Shown: in pieces, positions 1 to 5,922 of the stretch
Position numbering within the stretch: position 1 is the first letter of the stretch
How the letters are laid out: each line of letters starts with the position of its first letter
Source: an uncultured Eubacteriales bacterium
GTDB lineage: Bacteria > Bacillota > Clostridia > Oscillospirales > CAG-272
Assembly (NCBI GenBank): GCA_900555785.1
Contig: USMO01000095.1
Span: forward strand, 1-6,530
Reading direction: 5' to 3'
Length of the DNA: 6,530 bases
Notes under the pieces: generated by a model
Told to the model about the DNA's origin: nothing
Seen by the model: only the letters and a program-made list of their open reading frames with translations
Database searches by the model: none
Program-made: the position numbers and the translations under genes

Positions 1-742
1 CAATCGCCGCATCGCGCCCGACCAGCCGGTTGAACAGCGAGCTTTTGCCGACGTTCGGCTTGCCGCAGATGACCGTCCGGATGCCCTCGGCAACCGCATG
101 ACCGGTCCGGTAAGTATCGGCAAGCGCCCGCAGGGATTTTGCGCAGTCCGCAAACGCCGCCGCAATCTCGTCCCGGCTCATGTCGGCAAGGTCCTCGTCC
201 GGGGAGTCAATCGTGACATACACCGATGCCAGAATCCGCCGCAGAGCTTCGTAGAGTTCCCGACACCGCGCGCCGGTCTTGCCGCGCATGCCCGTGTGGG
301 CAAGCGTCAGCTGGGACCGCGTCTGCGCCTCCAGCAGGTTCCCAAGCGCCTCCGCAGCGGAAAGATCCAGCTTCCCGTTCAGGAATGCCCGCTTGGTAAA
401 CTCCCCCGCCCCCGCCGGTCTCGCCCCGGCAGCCAGCAGTGCTGTCAGCACCGTTTCGGTCAGCAAAATCCCGCCGTGACAGCAGATCTCCACGGTGTCC
501 TCGCCGGTAAAGGACGCCGGTGCCCGGAAGACCGTTGCCAGCCCGTCGTCAATCACCGCGCCCGTCTCATCGAGAATCCGTCCGTATATTGCGCGCCGAG
601 GCTCTGCCCCGGAAAGCCGGTTCCCGTTTTTCGGCAGAAAGACCGCATCCGCAATCCGGAGCGCGTCTTCGCCCGAAACCCGGAGCAGCGCCACGCCGCC
701 TTTGCCGCGCGGGGTCGATACCGCCGCAATCGTATCCGTCAT
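1..742 (-). CDS. mnmE: tRNA uridine-5-carboxymethylaminomethyl modification GTPase MnmE (partial, C-terminus outside window)
   Basis: MnmE works with MnmG to modify the wobble uridine of certain tRNAs, using folate as one-carbon donor and GTP hydrolysis. The first 247 codons are visible. The N-terminal folate-binding (TrmE-N) domain shows STPRGKGG at residues 9-16 and, near residues 75-91, the family block APASFTGED followed by EICCHGG. The helical domain begins with FTKRAFLNGKLDLSAAEAL. The G domain opens with the P-loop GKPNVGKS at 227-234, about where E. coli MnmE has it. Later G motifs and the C-terminal Cys motif lie beyond base 1. The start at 742 has a strong GAGGGGGAG site a few bases upstream and gives the usual family N-terminus. 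It is last in the visible minus-strand cluster, 65 bases after jag, with a hairpin in the gap. Family assignment is firm. Confidence 0.97.
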   Translation of the reverse strand, partial: MTDTIAAVSTPRGKGGVALLRVSGEDALRIADAVFLPKNGNRLSGAEPRRAIYGRILDETGAVIDDGLATVFRAPASFTGEDTVEICCHGGILLTETVLTALLAAGARPAGAGEFTKRAFLNGKLDLSAAEALGNLLEAQTRSQLTLAHTGMRGKTGARCRELYEALRRILASVYVTIDSPDEDLADMSRDEIAAAFADCAKSLRALADTYRTGHAVAEGIRTVICGKPNVGKSSLFNRLVGRDAAI

Positions 743-762
743 AGCTCCCCCTCAAACAAACA

Positions 763-800
763 ACTGTCTCCCGCCATCCAAACGGACGGCGGGAAACAGT
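763..800 (-). terminator. Hairpin between jag and mnmE, probable weak or partial terminator
   Basis: A 17-bp stem with a four-base loop (780-783) begins 7 bases after the jag stop codon. The two non-Watson-Crick positions (768/795 and 776/787) are G-U pairs in minus-strand RNA but C-A mismatches in plus-strand RNA, so the structure fits transcription in the operon direction. It is followed by an interrupted U tract (UGUUUGUUUGA), so termination is probably incomplete. It could equally protect a processed jag 3' end, as mnmE starts only about 20 bases further on. The stem is seen directly; its function is inferred. Confidence 0.6.
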
Positions 801-807
801 CGTTCTT

Positions 808-1491
808 TCAATCCTCGTTCTCGTCGGTCAGGTCTTCCTTCGCCTTCGTGTCGTCCAGGAACATCACCACGCGGCGGTTGTTCTCCGCGCCGATGGAGTT
901 GGTCGACACGCCCGGAATGTTCTGCACCTCGGAGTGGATGATGCGGCGCTCGTAGGGATTCATCGGCTCCAGCATCACGCTCTTCTTGTATTTGACCACC
1001 TTTGCAGCCATTCTTCTTGCCAGCGCGCGCAGGGCAGCCTCCCGCTTTGCGCGGTAGCCCTCCACATCCACCGTCACGCGGACGTACTCGCGCTTCTCGC
1101 CCTCCACCTTCTTGTTGGCGGCAAGATTTGCCAGGTACTGCAGCGCGTCCAGCGTTTCGCCATGGTGACCGATCAGCACACCGGCGCTGTCGCCGTCCAC
1201 GGCAATCAGCACGCCGTCGCCGCTCTCGTCCTTCTTCGAAACGGTCAGCCCCTCAAGCCCCATGTCCTCAACCAGCTTGCGGACAAAGGTCAGCGCCGCG
1301 TCCTCGCCGGGCACATTGTAGGAAACCGAAATCTTTGCGTCGCTCGCGCCGATGCCGAGGAAGCCCTTCTTGCCTTCCTCCAGCACGGTCACAATCAGTT
1401 CTGCCTCTGCCACACCCAGCTGTGCGGCTGCCTTTTTACGGGCATCCTCAACGGTCTTGCCCGTTACGATCAATTCTTTTTTCACAGTCAT
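808..1491 (-). CDS. jag: Jag/KhpB (EloR-type) KH-R3H RNA-binding protein
   Basis: This is a cytoplasmic single-stranded RNA-binding protein of 227 residues. In other Firmicutes, Jag/KhpB/EloR pairs with KhpA and affects cell elongation and division. The Jag N-terminal domain covers about residues 3-55, including GKTVEDARKKAAAQLG and the KKGFLGIGA motif. The KH domain follows at about 80-150, with its nucleic-acid-binding GxxG loop GHHG at 108-111. The R3H domain is C-terminal, with R182 and H186 (ERRIIH) and then a GVSTNSIGAENNRRVV stretch. The length is ordinary and the tail is acidic. The gene starts 20 bases after the yidC stop, with a GGAAAGCGAG site before ATG. The yidC-jag pairing is highly conserved and suggests co-transcription. 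No odd residues were noticed. Confidence 0.95.
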   Translation of the reverse strand: MTVKKELIVTGKTVEDARKKAAAQLGVAEAELIVTVLEEGKKGFLGIGASDAKISVSYNVPGEDAALTFVRKLVEDMGLEGLTVSKKDESGDGVLIAVDGDSAGVLIGHHGETLDALQYLANLAANKKVEGEKREYVRVTVDVEGYRAKREAALRALARRMAAKVVKYKKSVMLEPMNPYERRIIHSEVQNIPGVSTNSIGAENNRRVVMFLDDTKAKEDLTDENED

Positions 1492-1511
1492 TCTCGCTTT
1501 CCGAGGTCGGC

Positions 1512-3257
1512 TTACTCTGCCTGACCGTCATCGTTTGTTTCGTTTTCGGGTTTCTTCTCTTCTGTCTGCGCGGCATCCTGCGGCGCGTCTTCCGGCTTTT
1601 CCTCCTGCTTCTCGGACTTGCGGTCCTTTTTCAGCAACGGAACACCGAACGGCGATTTTTTCGCACTCTCCGCTTTCTCTGCCTGATCTTTCTTTTCCTG
1701 CTCTTCCATCAGCGCCTTGCGGGCAAGTGCCGCTTCGCGCGTGTCGTCGTAATCCTCATCGTCAATGTGATGGAGCGAGCGGACCGTTCCGGCTCTTTCG
1801 GATTTCTCCACCTTCTTCGGTGCCTTGCCGGCGAGTTCCTTTGCAGCCGCCTTGTAGTCGGCTTCGGTAAAGGTCGGCAGCGGCATAACCTTGCTCAGAA
1901 TGAAGGATTTCAGAATCCCGACCACGCTGCGGAACATCCAGTACACGCCGATGATGCCCGGCACCATAAAGGTGAAGATTGCGGACATTGCCGGCATCAT
2001 CACGTCCATCATGGTGTTGGAGCAAGCGGTCTGCCGGTCGTTTGAACCGGGCGCGGGTGTCTGTCCGCTGAACTTGCGGGTCAGCTTCATGCTGAAGAAA
2101 TAGACCACAAAGGTCAGCACCGGCACCAGGAGCAGAATGTCAAAGTGGGAGAAGCTCGGCGTCAGACCGAAGTCAAACGGACCGATGTTGAAGTTCGGCA
2201 GCTTGCCGATTGACTGCAGCGACTCCCAGATCTTGTCCCCGTTCGAGAACAGACCGAAATTCGCAATGCCCTCATACTGGCTGATGCCGCCGCGCAGCAG
2301 CTCAATCGTGCTCTTGCCGGTCACGGCAGCCTGCCCCAAGCCGCCCGCCGCACGCGGTGCCGAATAGAAGAGGTTCAGTGCCGAGGAAATGCCAGCCGAC
2401 TGCCCCAGCACATAGACCAGCGGGTTGATGATGATGTTATACAGAATGATGATGATCGGGAACTGGATCAGGAGCGGCAGGCATCCGCTGTACGGGCTGA
2501 AGCTCTCCTTCGCGTACATATCCTGAATTTCCTTCTGCACCTTCTGCAGAGTTGCCTGGTCGTTTCTGCCCTTGTACTTCGGGCTGTTGCGGATTGCCAT
2601 TTCCTTCGGGCGCAGTTTTGCCTGCTTGATGGAGTTCTTCTGCTGCTTGATTGCAAACGGAATCATCACGATCTCAACCAGCAGCGCGAACAGGCAGATA
2701 CCGACAATATAGCTGCCGAAGCCGAGCGTCCCCGTCAGCCAGTTGAGAAACTTACCGATGGTACGCTGGAGACCGGTTTCGGGCTTGACATCCACCGTGG
2801 TACGGAACAGCTCAATCAGCTTGTTCACGTCGGTTGCGTTCAGGTTTTCGTAATCCGACTGCGCAACTTTGTCGCTGTCAGATGCCTTTTCGTTCGCTTT
2901 CGCAATCAGCGTCTTTGCCGCCTCTGCCGGGTCGGTCGGACCCATCTCGGTGTTGCTTGCCTGGCTGTCGTCAAAGCCTTCGGCGGTCATGTCATAGCCG
3001 CGCGACGCTGCCAGCAGCATGTAGGTTGTCGGGAAGCTCTTTGCGTCATAGGTGTTCGAGAGCAACGTAGCAACCGCTTTGAGCTGTGCCGCGCCAAGCC
3101 CGCCCTCGTAAGAGCTGTCAACCACAATATCGCCGACCGACGGCTTGGTTCCGGCGGTGCTGTTTGTGGAACAGCCTGCCAGGAGGGTTGCAACCAGCAG
3201 GAGCACCACCGCCAGAATGCCGGTGCGCCCCCAGAATGTTCTTGTTTTCTGATTCAT
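1512..3257 (-). CDS. yidC: YidC/SpoIIIJ/Oxa1-family membrane protein insertase, large lipoprotein form
   Basis: YidC inserts and folds membrane proteins, alone or with the Sec translocon. The 581-residue product is about twice the length of B. subtilis SpoIIIJ. A lipoprotein signal peptide ends in LLAGC, with the acylated Cys predicted at 29. Residues 30-165 form an extracytoplasmic region. The Oxa1 core follows: TM1 about 181-201, the charged cytoplasmic hairpin 204-255 (IKQQKNSIKQAKLRPKEM), TM2 about 258-288 with conserved Q265 in LLIQFPI, an expanded external loop 290-370, TM3 about 372-390, and the final pair in 416-460 (GVYWMFRSVVG). The tail 461-581 is basic and then strongly acidic. 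The groove arginine of TM1, five residues before the TM1 proline in SpoIIIJ, is Glu195 here (codon GAG, bases 2673-2675). ATG 3257 is preceded by AAGGGAG at a rather long 13-base spacing and gives the complete signal peptide. Family certain; details of topology are estimates. Confidence 0.96.
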   Translation of the reverse strand: MNQKTRTFWGRTGILAVVLLLVATLLAGCSTNSTAGTKPSVGDIVVDSSYEGGLGAAQLKAVATLLSNTYDAKSFPTTYMLLAASRGYDMTAEGFDDSQASNTEMGPTDPAEAAKTLIAKANEKASDSDKVAQSDYENLNATDVNKLIELFRTTVDVKPETGLQRTIGKFLNWLTGTLGFGSYIVGICLFALLVEIVMIPFAIKQQKNSIKQAKLRPKEMAIRNSPKYKGRNDQATLQKVQKEIQDMYAKESFSPYSGCLPLLIQFPIIIILYNIIINPLVYVLGQSAGISSALNLFYSAPRAAGGLGQAAVTGKSTIELLRGGISQYEGIANFGLFSNGDKIWESLQSIGKLPNFNIGPFDFGLTPSFSHFDILLLVPVLTFVVYFFSMKLTRKFSGQTPAPGSNDRQTACSNTMMDVMMPAMSAIFTFMVPGIIGVYWMFRSVVGILKSFILSKVMPLPTFTEADYKAAAKELAGKAPKKVEKSERAGTVRSLHHIDDEDYDDTREAALARKALMEEQEKKDQAEKAESAKKSPFGVPLLKKDRKSEKQEEKPEDAPQDAAQTEEKKPENETNDDGQAE

Positions 3258-3331
3258 GTGTTTTGTATTTCTCCCTTCGGATTGGTGGGATCATGCACCG
3301 CCGTTTCGGGTCCCCGCGCGGTGCCGCGGTG

Positions 3332-3667
3332 TCATTGCTTTTCTTGGGTGTCGGACGTCTCTTCCGGCTGTTCCGGCCCGTCCCGCTCCAGGTTGTATTC
3401 CTCCGGGTAGTAATACTTGGTCATGGGGACCGCGACCCGGCGGCGCAGTCCTTTCTCCGGTACGGGGTCATAGCCCCCCGCGCAGAATGGGTTGCATCTT
3501 GCAATGCGTGAAACGGTCAGGATCAGACCGACAAAAAAGCCTCTGGTCCGGAACGCCTCAATCGCGTACTGTGAGCAGGTTGGTTGAAACCGGCAGGTCG
3601 GCTGCCCTTTCAGCGGCGACAGCACCTTTTGGTAAAACCGGATCAGCCAGATGCACAGGTACTTCAT
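3332..3667 (-). CDS. yidD: Membrane protein insertion efficiency factor YidD
   Basis: YidD is a small, membrane-associated accessory protein that helps YidC-dependent insertion. This copy has 111 residues. The N-terminal amphipathic helix MKYLCIWLIRFYQKVLSPLK is followed by the family signature CRFQPTCSQYA (Cys25, Cys31) and RIARCNPFCAGGYDPVP (Cys58, Cys62). After about residue 82 a polar, acidic tail (PEQPEETSDTQEKQ) extends past the conserved core. The start ATG overlaps the rnpA stop in an ATGA arrangement, which suggests translational coupling, and AGGGGA within the end of rnpA serves as ribosome binding site. The 74 bases between this gene and yidC contain only a weak 7-bp inverted repeat (3295-3301 with 3318-3324) and no convincing promoter. 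Confidence 0.96.
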   Translation of the reverse strand: MKYLCIWLIRFYQKVLSPLKGQPTCRFQPTCSQYAIEAFRTRGFFVGLILTVSRIARCNPFCAGGYDPVPEKGLRRRVAVPMTKYYYPEEYNLERDGPEQPEETSDTQEKQ

Positions 3668-4044
3668 ACCGTCCCCTGCCGGAGCATTCCCAGTTTGGAA
3701 AAGCCCTTGCGCAGCTCGCGCGCAATGTCGGTTGATTTTGCCGTACCGATTCCTTCACGCGGGCTCAGCACCACCAGCCAGCCGGTTTTCAGTTCCGGCT
3801 CCACGGCACGGTAGCCTGCCCGCAGAATGCGCTTGGCGCGGTTCCGCTCAACCGCTCCCCCTGTCTTTTTGCCGACAGAAACGCCCATGCGGTTGTACAT
3901 CCGCTTTTCCGGGTTCTCCTTTGCCAGCCGCTTTGCAGCCCAATCGCGCAAAACGAACACCGAGACATAGCGCCCGCTCCAGCGCGCGCCCTTCTGAAAG
4001 GTCTTTCCGAACAGATGATGTTCCTTGATGGTTGTGTACTTCAT
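3664..4044 (-). CDS. rnpA: Ribonuclease P protein component RnpA
   Basis: RnpA is the small basic protein that binds the catalytic RNase P RNA and helps position the pre-tRNA 5' leader. The chosen product is 126 residues, slightly longer than the usual 110-120. It starts MKYTTIKEHHLFGKTF, the normal family N-terminus. The central block at about 51-75 (RMGVSVGKKTGG, then ERNRAKRILR) contains the hallmark RNR motif at residues 67-69 and the basic helix that contacts RNA. The reading frame is open back to an ATG at 4110, but that would put the start inside the upstream terminator hairpin and add a non-conserved extension, so 4044 is preferred; a GGGAAAACGA site precedes it. The stop overlaps the yidD start by four bases. 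Promoter: none separate seen, so expression probably comes from read-through of the rpmH terminator. Confidence 0.96.
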   Translation of the reverse strand: MKYTTIKEHHLFGKTFQKGARWSGRYVSVFVLRDWAAKRLAKENPEKRMYNRMGVSVGKKTGGAVERNRAKRILRAGYRAVEPELKTGWLVVLSPREGIGTAKSTDIARELRKGFSKLGMLRQGTV

Positions 4045-4107
4045 TCGTTTTCCCGTTCCGTGTATCGGTATAAAAGTAAAGAGGAAGAAATTTTTGGTTC
4101 CGTTCCG

Positions 4108-4158
4108 CAAAAAACACCGACCTCGTGTGCGGCTACGCTACAACGGCTGTCGGTGTTT
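4108..4158 (-). terminator. Intrinsic terminator/attenuator between rpmH and rnpA
   Basis: A perfect 10-bp stem pairs 4149-4158 with 4112-4121 (AAACACCGAC / GTCGGTGTTT in minus-strand RNA). A run of six U residues (4114-4109) partly overlaps the closing arm. The loop is 27 bases. It begins 16 bases after the rpmH stop. Since rnpA has no visible promoter of its own, partial termination here would make much more L34 than RnpA, a logic known for rpmH-rnpA operons. Confidence 0.75.
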
Positions 4159-4173
4159 ATGTGGGCAAGACGA

Positions 4174-4308
4174 TCAGTACGTCAGTCTCTTTCTGCCCTT
4201 TGCGCGTCTTCTCTTCAGGACATTTCTGCCGTCAGCAGTCTTCATTCTCTTTCTGAAGCCATGCTCCTTTTTTCTCTGACGCTTTTTCGGTTGATACGTT
4301 CTCAGCAT
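4174..4308 (-). CDS. rpmH: 50S ribosomal protein L34
   Basis: The gene encodes the 44-residue, highly basic L34 protein of the large ribosomal subunit, which packs into 23S rRNA. The sequence begins MLRTYQPKKRQRKKEHGFRK and ends RRRAKGRKRLTY, matching the L34 family over its full length. ATG 4308 is chosen because an AGGAGG site (4318-4323) lies 9 bases upstream. An in-frame ATG at 4356 would add 16 non-conserved residues and run through that site. The gene is first in the minus-strand cluster, with a leader of about 70 nt from the predicted transcription start. It is followed at once by an intrinsic terminator. Confidence 0.98.
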   Translation of the reverse strand: MLRTYQPKKRQRKKEHGFRKRMKTADGRNVLKRRRAKGRKRLTY

Positions 4309-4385
4309 TTGACTGCACCTCCTTTTGTTGTTCTCGGAAGCGGTTCTCTTTGCCACTCACACGCTTTTACACAATGACAAGTAAT

Positions 4386-4455
4386 ATTATACCCGATTTA
4401 CCCCCTGTTTGTCAAGGGCTTTTCCGAAAAAAAACTGCTTTTTTGAAAAAAATAC
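4386..4455 (-). promoter_or_regulatory. Sigma-A promoter of rpmH with A/T-tract upstream element
   Basis: On the minus strand a perfect -35 TTGACA (4415-4410) and a perfect -10 TATAAT (4391-4386) are separated by 18 bases. Transcription is expected to start near 4379. Directly upstream of the -35 are A/T tracts (4427-4434, 4439-4444, 4446-4452) spaced roughly one helical turn apart, like an UP element that binds the RNA polymerase alpha subunit. This fits the high output needed for a ribosomal protein gene. Confidence 0.88.
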
Positions 4456-4484
4456 CGCCTGTGCGACCAAAATTGCCCCTGCTC

Positions 4485-4567
4485 CGGTGCCCGGGCGGTC
4501 CGTGTTGTCGGTCTTTGTATAAACCTTTGGTTGATAGATGACCGACACGGAATGCGTCCGGGCGGCG
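4485..4567. repeat. Imperfect 83-nt stem-loop in the divergent intergenic region
   Basis: The outer stem pairs GCCCGG (4489-4494) with CCGGGC (4558-4563) and continues with three further pairs (4495-4497 with 4555-4557). After a small internal loop, 4499-4504 pairs with 4546-4551 and, past a 3-base bulge (4505-4507), 4508-4513 pairs with 4540-4545. The 26-base loop can itself fold, with AACC (4522-4525) against GGTT (4529-4532). No coding potential or known riboswitch was recognised, and no clear promoter points into it. It could be part of a small RNA, a regulatory structure or a remnant repeat. Confidence 0.5.
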
Positions 4568-4579
4568 CTGCAAAGGCAT

Positions 4580-4620
4580 AACCGAAAAGCCATCGCCCCG
4601 GCGATGCCTTTTTTCGGGTT
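4580..4620. terminator. Terminator-like hairpin upstream of the acetyltransferase promoter
   Basis: CATCGC (4591-4596) pairs with GCGATG (4601-4606) across a four-base loop. Flanking A residues (4585-4588) face a T6 run (4609-4614), and AACC (4580-4583) faces GGTT. In plus-strand RNA the hairpin is followed by U6, typical of an intrinsic terminator. In minus-strand RNA the tail is the shorter UUUUCGG, so weak bidirectional action is possible. An alternative plus-strand fold pairs AAAGGCAT (4572-4579) with ATGCCTTT (4604-4611). No gene on the plus strand ends here, so it may insulate the following promoter or terminate an unseen transcript. Confidence 0.6.
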
Positions 4621-4626
4621 TCCCCA

Positions 4627-4655
4627 TTGACTTCCGGCTGGAGTTGTAGTATAAT
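4627..4655 (+). promoter_or_regulatory. Sigma-A promoter of the acetyltransferase gene
   Basis: A -35 TTGACT (4627-4632) and a perfect -10 TATAAT (4650-4655) are separated by 17 bases. Transcription should start near 4662, giving a leader of about 43 nt to ATG 4705. It points away from the rpmH promoter, so the two genes are divergently transcribed with their -35 boxes about 210 bases apart. Confidence 0.85.
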
Positions 4656-4668
4656 AGAGACGAGGAAC

Positions 4669-4685
4669 TTGCCCACCATGGGCAA
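4669..4685 (+). promoter_or_regulatory. 5'-leader hairpin enclosing an upstream ATG
   Basis: TTGCCCACCATGGGCAA is a 7-bp perfect stem with a 3-base loop, only a few bases from the predicted transcript start. It buries an in-frame ATG (4678-4680), which argues that translation begins at the next ATG, 4705. It may stabilise the 5' end of the mRNA or modulate translation; which of these is not decided by the sequence. Confidence 0.55.
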
Positions 4686-4704
4686 CAGGACAAATGGAGA
4701 TTGT

Positions 4705-5913
4705 ATGCAACCCAATACAGAATACGAGATACGCAATCTGAAAACCGACGATGCGGAGCAGTACAACGCGCTGCTGCGCTATGCCTTCCAGATTACCGAG
4801 CAGGAGCTGTCCGAAACCGGCTGGCGCAACGACGAAATCACGCAATCCAAATTCCCGATTCTGGAGCGTGCCGACGTGCTCGGTTGCTTCGACCGCGACA
4901 CGCTGGTGTCGCAGATTGCCGTCTACCCGCTGAAAATGAATGTCTACGGCGCGGTCTACCCCATCGGCTTTGTGACCAGCGTCTGCACCTACCCGGAGTA
5001 CACCGGCAGAGGCATTATGAAGCGCCTGATGCGCCGGAGCCTGGAACACATGCGCCGCCGCCAGCAGTCGCTCGCGCTGCTCTTCCCCTACTCCATCCCG
5101 CTTTACCGCAAGATGGGCTGGGAAATCATTTCCAACAAGATTACCTATTCGATCAAGGACACGCAGATTCCGACCAAGGCAACCGCACCCGGTTACGTCC
5201 GGCGGGTGGATTGGGAAAATGAGGACCTGCGGAATCTGCACGCGCAGTTTGCCTCCGAAACGCACGGCTGCCTGTTCCGCAATGCGCTGGCTTGGGAGGA
5301 ATACTGGCGCTGGGACGAGGATGACACCGTGGTTGCCATCTACTACGATGTCAACGACCATCCATCGGGGTACATGGTCTACCTGATCAAAGATGACATC
5401 ATGCACATCAAGGAGATGATCTATCTCTCCAATGAAGCCAAGGAAGGACTTTGGGAATATATTCGCGCGCACGATTCGATGATCGACGAGGTGCGCGGCA
5501 GTTCCTATTACAGCGACCCGATCGCGTTCGAGCTGGAGGACGGCGACATTCGCGAATCCATTCGCCCCTACATCATGGGCAGAATCGTGGACGTGGAACA
5601 GTTCTTCCGCAAATACCATTGCGACCCGACCGCCGACCGCGTTCGGATTGCTTTCTCGATTGAAGATTCCTTCCTCCCCTGGAACAACCGGACCTTTACC
5701 GTCCGCTTTCATCACGGCGACTGCTCGCCGGTCGAGGAAGCCCCCGATGAAACGGTCCGCATGTCCATCGCGACTCTGACCACCATGCTCCTCGGCTACA
5801 AGACCGCCGCCAAGCTCTCCCGGATGGGTAGAATCGACGCCCGCGACAGCGCAATCCGCCTCCTCGACGACGTCCTCCTTCACGAATCCCCCTATATTTC
5901 GGACTACATTTGA
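4705..5913 (+). CDS. Eis-like GNAT-family N-acetyltransferase with C-terminal SCP2-type domain
   Basis: This predicted cytoplasmic enzyme of 402 residues would transfer an acetyl group from acetyl-CoA to an amine; the substrate is unknown. The N-terminal GNAT fold carries the acetyl-CoA loop VCTYPEYTGRGIMKRLM (about 93-109, with GRG at 101-103). LFPYSIPLYRKMGWE follows at about 126-140, where Tyr134 sits at the place of the general-acid tyrosine of Eis-type enzymes. A second, degenerate GNAT half spans roughly 165-300, and an SCP2-like region (about 305-402) contains RIAFSIEDSFLPWNNRTF and the ATLTTMLLGYKTAAKL segment. Length and order fit the Eis/Acetyltransf_9 family, which includes aminoglycoside-modifying and many uncharacterised members; resistance should not be assumed. 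ATG 4705 has GGAGA 4 bases upstream; ATG 4678 lies in a hairpin. Composition matches its neighbours. Confidence 0.88.
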   Translation: MQPNTEYEIRNLKTDDAEQYNALLRYAFQITEQELSETGWRNDEITQSKFPILERADVLGCFDRDTLVSQIAVYPLKMNVYGAVYPIGFVTSVCTYPEYTGRGIMKRLMRRSLEHMRRRQQSLALLFPYSIPLYRKMGWEIISNKITYSIKDTQIPTKATAPGYVRRVDWENEDLRNLHAQFASETHGCLFRNALAWEEYWRWDEDDTVVAIYYDVNDHPSGYMVYLIKDDIMHIKEMIYLSNEAKEGLWEYIRAHDSMIDEVRGSSYYSDPIAFELEDGDIRESIRPYIMGRIVDVEQFFRKYHCDPTADRVRIAFSIEDSFLPWNNRTFTVRFHHGDCSPVEEAPDETVRMSIATLTTMLLGYKTAAKLSRMGRIDARDSAIRLLDDVLLHESPYISDYI

Positions 5914-5922
5914 TACGGTGGA

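Noticed and set aside
98..955. 285-codon plus-strand open frame across mnmE and jag
   Set aside because: It is antisense to two confidently identified genes and spans the gap between them; its composition (Arg/Pro/Ser-rich) is typical of a shadow frame.
1002..2045. 347-codon plus-strand open frame across jag and yidC
   Set aside because: Antisense to conserved KH/R3H and YidC coding sequence, with no supported start and a low-complexity Arg/Pro/Ser-rich then Leu/Phe-rich translation.
3295..3324. Possible hairpin between yidD and yidC
   Set aside because: Only a 7-bp repeat (GCACCGC/GCGGTGC) with a 16-base loop and no U tract; too weak to call a terminator.
4045..4110. 22-residue N-terminal extension of RnpA from ATG 4110
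   Set aside because: It would start within the U tract of the rpmH terminator and does not resemble RnpA; the normal family start is at 4044.
4309..4356. 16-residue N-terminal extension of L34 from ATG 4356
   Set aside because: The extension covers the AGGAGG site and is not part of the conserved L34 family, whose N-terminus MLRTYQP matches ATG 4308.
4309..4626. Possible oriC with DnaA boxes upstream of rpmH
   Set aside because: Reading both strands, I found no close match to the TTATCCACA consensus; the AT-rich part is better explained as an UP element.
4387..5883. 498-codon open frame on the minus strand opposite the acetyltransferase
   Set aside because: It runs antisense through a gene with clear GNAT motifs, its own translation shows no recognisable domain, and it reads through the terminator hairpin and rpmH promoter. 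Long antisense frames are common in GC-rich genes.
4705..5913. Calling the acetyltransferase an aminoglycoside resistance gene
   Set aside because: The Eis-like family is broad and mostly uncharacterised; nothing in the sequence or its neighbours points to an antibiotic substrate.
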